A DNA stretch of 6,144 bases from Candidatus Woesearchaeota archaeon (GCA_013329175.1 DUKR01000117.1:1-6144); one strand, 5' to 3'; shown: positions 1-5,850, counted from the first letter of the stretch. The notes: generated by a model from the letters alone, not told the origin. Numbers and translations: made by a program.

Positions 1-143
1 CCCGAGCCGTTTTTGTTTTCGCCTTTTTATTCATTTTTCTTTTCTCCCTCGGAATTGGCAATGAGATGATGGCCTGCAACGACAGGGATGTAGTTACGCA
101 TTGGCTATGGAAGCGATGGGAGGAGTGCTAATGCCTTTTTTTG
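1..143. other. Non-coding left end with T-tracts; nothing firmly identified
   Basis: I see no convincing gene here. The first 50 bases are T-rich and probably end a transcript entering from the left. A second T-run of seven (136-142) follows TGCC at 132-135, and GGCA at 57-60 could pair with it to close a roughly 85-base RNA. A short hairpin CCTG/CAGG lies inside. TTTTTATT at 24-31 sits about 27 bases before position 55 and could act as its TATA box. The only small frame of note, 66-131, would give 21 residues and has no supporting signal. An RNA gene here is possible but weakly supported. Confidence 0.3.
10..48 (+). terminator. T-tract terminator of an upstream transcript
   Basis: Several T-runs (10-14, 16-19, 24-28, 34-38) follow a GC-rich CCCGAGCCG. 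Archaeal transcription commonly ends at oligo-T on the non-template strand. The core TTTTTGTTTTCG at 10-21 recurs exactly at 6126-6137 behind a possible RNA gene, which supports a terminator role. The gene it would end lies outside the window. Confidence 0.35.
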
Positions 144-164
144 AATGAGCTTTTAGGGAATGCC
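144..164 (+). repeat. 21-bp repeat, copy 1, upstream of folD
   Basis: The element begins AATGAGCTTT and ends GGGAATGCC. An exact 21-base copy lies on the minus strand at 5947-5927, upstream of the CBS gene. Chance alone would give an exact 21-base match in a window this size about once in 100,000 windows. It ends 102 bases before the folD start at 267; the other copy ends 110 bases before its gene. After both copies ATGAG follows at the same 7-base spacing. It is not itself palindromic. A regulatory element, or part of a duplicated upstream region, is the simplest reading. Confidence 0.85.
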
Positions 165-184
165 CGCCCCCATGAGACTGCCTC

Positions 185-209
185 CTCTCCCCAGGGCTTT
201 TCAGGAGAG
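185..209. repeat. Short dyad upstream of the folD TATA box
   Basis: CTCTCC (185-190) and GGAGAG (204-209) form a 6-bp inverted repeat with a 13-base centre, between the 21-bp element and the TATA box. It could be an operator half-site pair. Pyrimidine/purine-rich arms of this length arise easily by chance. The CBS gene also has a dyad, of different sequence, at the matching place. Confidence 0.25.
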
Positions 210-220
210 TGAAGGAGTAC
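209..220 (+). promoter_or_regulatory. Shared 12-bp upstream element (folD copy)
   Basis: GTGAAGGAGTAC here matches GTGAAGGGTTAC on the minus strand at 5870-5859 in 10 of 12 positions. Both lie between the exact 21-bp repeat and a CATATATA box, in the same orientation to their genes. This one ends 14 bases before the TATA-like box, a reasonable place for a regulator site. The AAGGAG inside it also resembles a Shine-Dalgarno sequence for an ATG at 225, which is the competing explanation. Confidence 0.4.
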
Positions 221-228
221 ATTCATGC

Positions 229-242
229 AAAAATCATATATA
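229..242 (+). promoter_or_regulatory. folD core promoter (BRE-like A-run plus TATA box)
   Basis: CATATATA at 235-242 follows the A-rich stretch CAAAAAT. Its centre is about 28 bases before the ATG at 267, so transcription should begin at or next to that codon and give a leaderless mRNA. The three other genes in the window show the same spacing. The same octamer occurs in the CBS gene promoter. Confidence 0.6.
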
Positions 243-266
243 CTCCCCTTCCCCATCACCTATGCA

Positions 267-1118
267 ATGGCAGCAACAATCCTTGACGGCAAAGCCTTAG
301 CCAGGGAAATAAGAGACAATCTCAGGAAACAGGTAAAATCCCTCACCGAGAAGCCTGGCCTTGCCGTCATCACGGTAGGAAATGACCCTGCATCACAACT
401 CTACGTAGGAGGGAAGGAGAAGGCAGGCATCGGCGCTGGCTACCATTTTGTCTGGAAAAAATATAAGGAGGACACCGACGAGATCACCCTGCTATCGGAG
501 ATTGACAAGCTCAACCAGGACAAAAAAATCCATGGCATGATCGTGCAGTTGCCACTTCCAAAGCACCTCTCGCCATTCCTCATCATTGATGCCATCAGGC
601 AGGAAAAGGATGCTGATGGCTTTCATCCCCTCAATCTTGCGAATCTTTTTCTGGGAAGGGATGCTATCCTTCCAGCAACCCCTAAAGGCATTATGCGCAT
701 CCTTGAGCATTACAACATACCGCTGGCGGGAAAACACGCGGTTGTCATAGGCAGGAGCAACATCGTAGGGAAGCCCATAGCATTCCTCCTGCTGCAGAAA
801 GATGCGACAGTCACCATGTGCCATTCCATGACTGCTGACCTTGCTGCGCTCACGCGGCAGGCAGACATCATAGTCGCAGCAGTTGGAAAGGCATGGCTTG
901 TGAAAAAGGATATGGTGAAGCAGGGCGCAGTGGTCATTGACGTGGGAATGAACAAAAAAGGCGATAAGATTATCGGCGACGTAGCCTATGATGAAGTCAA
1001 AGAGGTCGCTTCTGCAATCACTCCTGTCCCTGGTGGCGTAGGCCCCATGACGATTGCCATGCTTCTTGAGAATACCCTGAAATGCATGGAAGTGCAGAAG
1101 AAGCTATCAACGAGGTGA
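267..1118 (+). CDS. folD: Bifunctional methylenetetrahydrofolate dehydrogenase / methenyltetrahydrofolate cyclohydrolase
   Basis: FolD interconverts 5,10-methylene-, 5,10-methenyl- and 10-formyl-tetrahydrofolate in the cytoplasm, using NADP, and so supplies one-carbon units for purine and other syntheses. From this start the protein has 283 residues, normal for the family. Visible family features are VGNDPASQLYVGGK, with the catalytic Tyr and Lys at about 46 and 50; MIVQLPLP, with the active-site Gln near 94; KDADGFHPLN, with Asp near 117; the Rossmann signature VIGRSNIVGKP; and ITPVPGGVGPMT near the C-terminus. The Arg in GRSN fits NADP use. After the catalytic Lys the usual KACEEVG-like stretch is replaced by EKAGIGAG, a mild divergence. 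An in-frame ATG at 225 has a good GGAG (214-217), but it would add an unusual 14-residue extension and lie upstream of the apparent TATA box, so 267 is preferred. The gene stands alone, convergent with the helicase fragment. Confidence 0.95.
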   Translation: MAATILDGKALAREIRDNLRKQVKSLTEKPGLAVITVGNDPASQLYVGGKEKAGIGAGYHFVWKKYKEDTDEITLLSEIDKLNQDKKIHGMIVQLPLPKHLSPFLIIDAIRQEKDADGFHPLNLANLFLGRDAILPATPKGIMRILEHYNIPLAGKHAVVIGRSNIVGKPIAFLLLQKDATVTMCHSMTADLAALTRQADIIVAAVGKAWLVKKDMVKQGAVVIDVGMNKKGDKIIGDVAYDEVKEVASAITPVPGGVGPMTIAMLLENTLKCMEVQKKLSTR

Positions 1119-1137
1119 TTTGGTCGCTTCAACTCTG

Positions 1138-1150
1138 TTTTTTGATTTTT
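1138..1150 (+). terminator. folD T-tract terminator
   Basis: Six Ts (1138-1143) and five Ts (1146-1150), separated by GA, begin 20 bases after the folD stop. This is a typical archaeal oligo-T stop signal. On the opposite strand the tract is A-rich, so it offers no terminator for the convergent helicase fragment. Confidence 0.5.
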
Positions 1151-1169
1151 CAATGGTGATTTCTCTTCC

Positions 1170-1835
1170 CTATTCCACAAACTCAATTTCCCTTCCAAAC
1201 AGCACTCCCCTCTTCAGTTCAACAGGCCTCCAGGAATCCTGCACAAGCCCTGCATCAAGCCACTCTGCCAGCTCCTCAGGGTTTCCTATGGTCGCTGATA
1301 ATCCAAGGATCTGCATGTCATGGGCTATCTCGCGCAGGATGGTCAGCACAATCTCAAGGGTAGGTCCCCTGCCATGATCATTGAGCAGATGGATCTCATC
1401 AGCTATCACCAGACGCACCTGGCCAATCCATGGCGTCTTGTGCCTTATCAGGCTGTCCAGCTTCTCAGATGTCGTGATGATTACCTCGTATCGTGAGAGG
1501 TAGGTATCAGAGGCATCTAAGTCCCCTACCGAGATGCCCACAGAAAAAACCCCCTTGTATCTCTCCCTGAAATCCTTGTATTTCTCTCTAGCGAGCGCCT
1601 TCAATGGAACGATGTACAGCGCCTTTCCCCTGCCTTCCAGAACCGTCTTCTGGATGGCCAGCTCTGCAATCAATGTCTTTCCTGAGGCAGTTGGGGTGCA
1701 AACCACAAGATTCTTCCCTTCAAGAAGCCCCGAAGCTATGGCCTTCTCCTGCGCTGGCCGAAGCTCTGTGATTGATTGTGCAAGGACGGCATATCCTTTT
1801 TCAGGCAGCAATCCTTTGAGTTCTGAGAGGTGCAT
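1170..1835 (-). CDS. Hel308/Ski2-family DNA helicase, first RecA domain only (truncated or split gene)
   Basis: Hel308 is an archaeal superfamily 2 helicase of about 700 residues that unwinds lagging strands at stalled forks. Only the first 221 residues' worth is here. Visible are the Q-motif region ELRPAQEKAI (about 24-33), Walker A TPTASGKT (47-54), motif Ia PLKAL (77-81), motif Ib TSEKLDSL (122-129), Walker B DEIH (146-149) and motif III SAT (180-182). It then runs through WRPVELKRGV, the linker into RecA2, and stops at TAG. RecA2 (motifs IV-VI, with the arginine finger), winged helix, ratchet and C-terminal domains are absent, and only 51 bases separate the stop from folD. Alone it could bind but hardly hydrolyse ATP or unwind DNA. 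There is no internal frameshift and the promoter looks intact, so a split gene with the rest elsewhere is as plausible as a decaying remnant. The ATG at 1835 is preferred over a TTG at 1847 on TATA spacing. Confidence 0.85.
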   Translation of the reverse strand: MHLSELKGLLPEKGYAVLAQSITELRPAQEKAIASGLLEGKNLVVCTPTASGKTLIAELAIQKTVLEGRGKALYIVPLKALAREKYKDFRERYKGVFSVGISVGDLDASDTYLSRYEVIITTSEKLDSLIRHKTPWIGQVRLVIADEIHLLNDHGRGPTLEIVLTILREIAHDMQILGLSATIGNPEELAEWLDAGLVQDSWRPVELKRGVLFGREIEFVE

Positions 1836-1857
1836 TGAAGGAATCAACCAGATGGCG

Positions 1858-1865
1858 TTTTAAAA
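1858..1865 (-). promoter_or_regulatory. TATA box of the Hel308-type fragment
   Basis: Read on the minus strand, TTTTAAAA preceded by ATACA is centred about 26 bases before the ATG at 1835. This predicts a leaderless transcript starting at that ATG. No Shine-Dalgarno-like sequence is seen between the box and the start. Confidence 0.5.
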
Positions 1866-1950
1866 TGTATCTCCCCTTTCCCATGCAATGATAGTTTCTA
1901 TGGCGAGGCCATTCCTTGAACCTCTTTGGTTAGTCTTGCCATTTCTGACC

Positions 1951-1965
1951 AAAAACCTTTATTAA
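1951..1965 (+). promoter_or_regulatory. BRE/TATA promoter of the UvrD-like helicase
   Basis: AAAAACC (1951-1957, BRE-like) runs into TTTATTAA (1958-1965). The centre is about 27 bases before the ATG at 1989, again pointing to a leaderless mRNA. The box lies inside the longer possible frame that begins with TTG at 1926, which argues against that start. It and the opposing TATA box at 1858-1865 share one divergent intergenic region. Confidence 0.6.
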
Positions 1966-1988
1966 CAACCTCCAAGCAAATCAGTTCC

Positions 1989-4085
1989 ATGCCAGTGAAT
2001 GATACTGATTACCTGCTTGTTCTCAAAGGGATGCTGGAGCTTCCTTTCCCCTGCGGAAAGACACTGCTTATTGATTACCTTCGTGGAGACGAGAGCAATG
2101 ACTCCATTACACGGAATAATCTTAATACATTGGACTCGTTTGGTTCCCTTGCATACGAGCAGCATGAGCTCGCTGCAATGGTTGAGATGCTCGCAAGAAA
2201 AGGGCTTATCCAGCAGACCCCTTTGCAGCACAACCGCTTCATCAAGGTCCTTCAGGTGACGGAAAAAGGCAGAAGCGAAGTGCGAGAGCCAACCCTGCAC
2301 AGCAAAAAGAGGCTCTATAGGACTGCGTTTGCAAGGACCTGCATCACCGAAAAAGAGCGCTTGGCATTTGCAGCACTGGGCCAGTTCCTCCATGGCTACA
2401 ATGACGAGCAGAAGAAGGCCATCATCTCCAATGCAAAAAGCATCCTCTGCATAGCAGGGCCTGGCTCAGGAAAGACCACCGTCCTCACTAAACGCATCGA
2501 GTACCTCACGACGTTTCGCTCAGTTCCTCCCAATGCTATCCTTGCTATCACTTTCACCAGAAAGGCGCGGGAAGAGATGATGCACAGGCTTGCAAACGTG
2601 CCCTCGACAATTGGAGCCAACGTCCAGACTTTCAATTCCTTCTGCGAGGGAATGCTTCGGGAGCATGGCAGCAGGATATATGGCAAAGCATGCAGGGTTG
2701 TGACGTTCAAGGAAAAGCGAAAGCTTCTGCTCAATGCCATTGCCAGGAATCACCTCAGCATGGAAAAGGCAGTCAACCTCTATTTCACGGCAGCCCAGAT
2801 GAGGGGAAAGACTGCCGAGGAGCTTGGCAACTCGTTTCTTGCTGACTGCTTCTACGTGCTTGACTACTTCAAGACCACAGGCCAGGATTTTTCGTCATTT
2901 GAGGCAGCTGACCCCACAGCACAGCTCCTGCAGAGGATCTGCTCGCACATGAACGCTGCCATGAAGGACATGGGCCTTCGCGATTATACTGACCAGTTGC
3001 TCGATACCCTAGCGCTGTTTGACAGCCATCCCGACACCATACCTGCATTCTCCCACGTGCTTATAGACGAGTACCAGGACATCAATGCAACGCAGGATGC
3101 CCTGATGCGGCGGCTTTCCCCTGAGAGCCTTTTTGTTGTCGGCGACCCCAGGCAGTCCATCTTCGGCTGGCGGGGCTCATCCGTGGAATACATCCTTTCC
3201 TTTCCTGAGAGGCACAGGGATGCTGAGGTTATCACCCTCTCCCAGAACTACCGCTCGACTGAGCATATCGTCGCTGCCTGCAACCAGCTCATCAAGGACA
3301 TGCGCCTTCCGGACATTGCAGCCTCCCTTCATGGCAAGAAGGACATCAGCCTGAAGCGCTTCAGCACAACCGATGAGGAATTCAATGCAGCGCTTTCTGC
3401 AATCAGGAAGAGCAGCCTTCCCCTGCATGAGATATTTGTCCTTGCCAGAACCAACAGGCTGCTTCGCGACTTTTCCGACCTGCTGAAAGCAAGGGGCATA
3501 GCCCATATCCTGAAGACAGACGATGAGGCCAATGGCGCAGCGCCTCTGCAGGATGAGATTGTGCTTGCGACGGTCCATTCCATCAAGGGGATGGAGGCTG
3601 AATGCGTGCTGCTCATCGGATGCTCAGCAATCAATTTTCCCTGCAGAGCCTCAGACCATCCGGCAGTTGAACTTTTCAGGATGAACGACTATGACAAGGA
3701 AGAGGAAGAATTGCGCCTGCTCTACGTCGCCTTAAGCCGCGCAAAGTCCAAGCTTTGGGTATCCTATACCGGCTCATTGTCGCCGTTTGTCACATCTGCC
3801 ATCGCAAGCCTCATGGGCAAAGAGGAGGCATTGCGGCAGCCAGTGCCCAGTACTAAAGATATCTATGCTGCAAAACACCCTCTCGAGCGCCTCAAGGCAT
3901 GGCGGCTGAACCTTGCCAGGCAATACAACGTTGCAGCTTTCATGATACTGACTGACAGGACGCTGCATGAGCTGATTGCAAAGCAGCCCATGAGCCTTGC
4001 TGAGCTGCAGGATGTCTCAGGATTTGGCCCCGCAAAAATAAAGCGGTATGGAAATGACGTTTTGAAGGTGCTGCAGGGGATGTAA
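1989..4085 (+). CDS. UvrD/Rep-type superfamily 1A DNA helicase with N-terminal RQC-like and C-terminal HRDC domains
   Basis: Predicted 3'-5' ATP-dependent DNA helicase of 698 residues. An N-terminal winged-helix region (about 8-98) resembles the RQC domain of RecQ: an FPCGKTLLIDYLRG stretch, then NNLNTLDSFG, then a helix ending ARKGLIQQ. The SF1A core follows: Q motif YNDEQKKAI (about 137), Walker A AGPGSGKTT (156), Ia AITFTRKAREEM (186), Walker B DEYQD (360-364), motif III GDPRQSIFGWRG (385-396), motif IV QNYRST (about 419-424), IVa LARTNRLLRDF, V TVHSIKGMEAE (528-538) and VI LLYVALSRAK (577-586). An HRDC domain closes the protein (about 630-697), with ISL/LQDVSGFGPAKIKRYG-like signature. 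Only about 20 residues separate IVa from V, where UvrD, Rep and PcrA carry the roughly 170-residue 2B subdomain, so 2B seems missing. All ATPase motifs are intact. RQC and HRDC bind forks, G-quadruplexes and junctions in RecQ, so a fork- or junction-repair role is inferred. It is divergent from the Hel308-type fragment and convergent with the CBS gene, whose stop lies 18 bases away. Confidence 0.93.
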   Translation: MPVNDTDYLLVLKGMLELPFPCGKTLLIDYLRGDESNDSITRNNLNTLDSFGSLAYEQHELAAMVEMLARKGLIQQTPLQHNRFIKVLQVTEKGRSEVREPTLHSKKRLYRTAFARTCITEKERLAFAALGQFLHGYNDEQKKAIISNAKSILCIAGPGSGKTTVLTKRIEYLTTFRSVPPNAILAITFTRKAREEMMHRLANVPSTIGANVQTFNSFCEGMLREHGSRIYGKACRVVTFKEKRKLLLNAIARNHLSMEKAVNLYFTAAQMRGKTAEELGNSFLADCFYVLDYFKTTGQDFSSFEAADPTAQLLQRICSHMNAAMKDMGLRDYTDQLLDTLALFDSHPDTIPAFSHVLIDEYQDINATQDALMRRLSPESLFVVGDPRQSIFGWRGSSVEYILSFPERHRDAEVITLSQNYRSTEHIVAACNQLIKDMRLPDIAASLHGKKDISLKRFSTTDEEFNAALSAIRKSSLPLHEIFVLARTNRLLRDFSDLLKARGIAHILKTDDEANGAAPLQDEIVLATVHSIKGMEAECVLLIGCSAINFPCRASDHPAVELFRMNDYDKEEEELRLLYVALSRAKSKLWVSYTGSLSPFVTSAIASLMGKEEALRQPVPSTKDIYAAKHPLERLKAWRLNLARQYNVAAFMILTDRTLHELIAKQPMSLAELQDVSGFGPAKIKRYGNDVLKVLQGM

Positions 4086-4103
4086 AGGCTTTCTCAGAAT
4101 CTG

Positions 4104-5816
4104 CTACTTCGCTCTGCTTGAATTCAGCAGTTTCTCATGCGCTCGTTGGGAAAGCAGCCCTACAAGAAAAGGAACCAGAGCATGAAGCACGTCTCCCTGC
4201 GTCACTATCCCCGCCATCCTATTTCCATCCATCACCACAAGCCTTCTTGCTCCCCTGTGCTGGAATGTCCGCTGAGCGTCAAATATGGTTTGGTGGCGCT
4301 CTATGGAGAACACAGGCCTTGTCATGATAGTTGCTATGGGGACATCAAATGCATCAGCTTTCTTCTCTGATAGCAACTTCAGATAGTCTCTGGAAGTAAA
4401 GATGCCCTCTACACTCATGTCCTCAACAACAATGATGCTTGAGAGCTTATAGTCACGCATGAGTTGCACAGCTTCACCAACCGTTGCGTCTATCTCCACT
4501 TTTGCCACGCCCTTGCTCATGGCAAGTGAAACCAGAGGGACGGTATCAAACCCCCCAAGCACGTCGGTGATGCCTTCCCTGAAGAAGTATGCCATGAGGT
4601 CGCTGGTGGTCACCATCCCTGCATAGCTTCCCCTGTTGAAGAGTGGAAGCTTGCGTCTCTTTTCATGCTTGAGCATGACCGCTGCTTCATACCATGAAGC
4701 GTCTATCTCAGCCGAGGCCTTGGGGGGCATCATCACCTCGCGAACAAGCACCCCTGCCAGAGCTGTCGAAGGATCAATCTTTCTCAGAATCATCTCTTCG
4801 GTCAGCATGCCGGCAAGCGTATCACCATCAAGCACGGCAACGGTATTCTTTCCTGCTTCCATGAGGAAGCGTATTGCTGACTCCATGGTATCATCAGGCT
4901 TTAAGAGCAGCGGCTCGGTGTTCATTATCTCCCTCACCTGCCGTGAGATGACCACCTCGAGCTTCTGTATAGCTGACTTATGCTCAGCGAACTTCACCAC
5001 AGAGCGGGTAGACCAGAAGATGATGAGGATTGCAGCTATCGCAGCCAGGATGCTTCCAACAGTGATAATGCCCATCATAGGATTAAAGGAGAATCCGAGC
5101 ACTTCCACCCTATCAAAGGAGATTCTAGGCACGTTTGCCTCACTAGATGGGAGATGGCCAGACAGGGAGAGGTTCTGCTCTGCTGAAAAGGATTGCCCAT
5201 CTGGAGCAGCGACTCCCTCCCCGCTGCTGTTCATCCTGATGAACACGGTAGGGGCGGAGCCATTCCATGACAGCTGTTGGCCATTGCTTGCGTTGCCTCC
5301 TTTTCTGGCGATAGAGGGTATCCTGTAGGTGTCTTCAGGCTGCTTCCTTTCTCCTGGCTTGAGGATGCTTTCAAGGATTGGAAGCTTATGGCCAAAAGGA
5401 TCAAAACTGCCTCCAGAAGGAGTCTTCTCCTTGTCATACCGTATGCCAACTGATCCCTGGTATAGCTCGCCTGTATCAGTAAAGACATGGCCGTCAGGAA
5501 TCGCTGCCTGCTGCTGCAACACCTCCTCCGTCGCAGTGAGGGGCGCCTGCCCTTCCTGTGCACCACCAAAGATCGCCGGCCCCTGCCTACATATCCTCAG
5601 GCCAGGGTCACAGCCGAACTCGCAGGTGACAAGGTGCTCCATATTGATGAAGACATAGCCTGCTGAGATAATAGTGCTGCTTGCAAGGGTTGCGTCATCA
5701 AAGCAGGTGGCAAGCCCTGTCGTGTTGAGGGAAAGAAGCAGGATGGAAGAAGAGGGCGCAGCATACGCCATTGCGATGACCACCACTATGCAGATGAGGG
5801 CGCCTTTTTTTTTCAT
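4104..5816 (-). CDS. Secreted-ectodomain, single-pass membrane protein with four cytoplasmic CBS domains
   Basis: From the ATG at 5816 the protein has 570 residues. It opens with a signal peptide (MKKKGALICIVVVIAMAYA, about 1-20). An ectodomain (about 21-243) follows, with four cysteines at 38, 65, 69 and 76 (C-x3-C-x6-C cluster TCEFGCDPGLRIC), a low-complexity Gly/Ser/Pro-rich middle, and five N-glycosylation sequons (Asn 31, 175, 185, 196, 215). A membrane helix spans about 244-268, then a short charged linker, then four CBS repeats near 294-348, 358-412, 430-485 and 493-550. The nucleotide-binding G-x-x-T-x-x-D pattern is kept in CBS2 (GMVTTSD), CBS3 (GIFTSRD) and CBS4 (GIVTQGD), but CBS1 has GMLTEEM without the Asp. 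CBS pairs bind AMP, ATP or S-adenosylmethionine in known families, so an energy or nucleotide sensor coupled across the membrane is inferred. No channel, transporter or enzyme domain is attached. A longer start at 5828 adds four residues and fits the TATA spacing less well. I do not recognise the ectodomain. Confidence 0.85.
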   Translation of the reverse strand: MKKKGALICIVVVIAMAYAAPSSSILLLSLNTTGLATCFDDATLASSTIISAGYVFINMEHLVTCEFGCDPGLRICRQGPAIFGGAQEGQAPLTATEEVLQQQAAIPDGHVFTDTGELYQGSVGIRYDKEKTPSGGSFDPFGHKLPILESILKPGERKQPEDTYRIPSIARKGGNASNGQQLSWNGSAPTVFIRMNSSGEGVAAPDGQSFSAEQNLSLSGHLPSSEANVPRISFDRVEVLGFSFNPMMGIITVGSILAAIAAILIIFWSTRSVVKFAEHKSAIQKLEVVISRQVREIMNTEPLLLKPDDTMESAIRFLMEAGKNTVAVLDGDTLAGMLTEEMILRKIDPSTALAGVLVREVMMPPKASAEIDASWYEAAVMLKHEKRRKLPLFNRGSYAGMVTTSDLMAYFFREGITDVLGGFDTVPLVSLAMSKGVAKVEIDATVGEAVQLMRDYKLSSIIVVEDMSVEGIFTSRDYLKLLSEKKADAFDVPIATIMTRPVFSIERHQTIFDAQRTFQHRGARRLVVMDGNRMAGIVTQGDVLHALVPFLVGLLSQRAHEKLLNSSRAK

Positions 5817-5837
5817 CTTGAAGTTCATTGCTCTCTC

Positions 5838-5850
5838 TTAAATATATATG
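5838..5850 (-). promoter_or_regulatory. TATA box of the CBS membrane protein gene
   Basis: On the minus strand CATATATATTTAA forms a strong TATA-like box. Its centre is about 28 bases upstream of the ATG at 5816 but only about 16 from the ATG at 5828, so the inner ATG is favoured and the mRNA should be leaderless or nearly so. The CATATATA at its start is identical to the folD box. Confidence 0.6.

Noticed and set aside
66..131. 21-residue frame rich in Trp and charged residues, considered as a leader peptide or small protein
   Set aside because: No promoter at suitable spacing, no ribosome binding site and no homolog that I recognise; Trp-leader attenuation is not expected in archaea.
214..227. 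GGAG with 7-base spacing to an ATG at 225, as the start of folD
   Set aside because: It would add 14 residues not typical of FolD and place the start upstream of the apparent TATA box at 235-242; the ATG at 267 begins the usual FolD N-terminus.
1170..1172. In-frame TAG read as pyrrolysine or recoded
   Set aside because: Readthrough reaches another stop after about 20 codons, no RecA2 domain follows, and the CBS gene also ends in TAG, so TAG acts as an ordinary stop here.
4636..5328. Long plus-strand frame of 230 codons opposite the CBS gene
   Set aside because: It lies wholly antisense to the clear CBS/ectodomain frame, has no recognisable domain and no promoter; its length follows from the codon use of the real gene.
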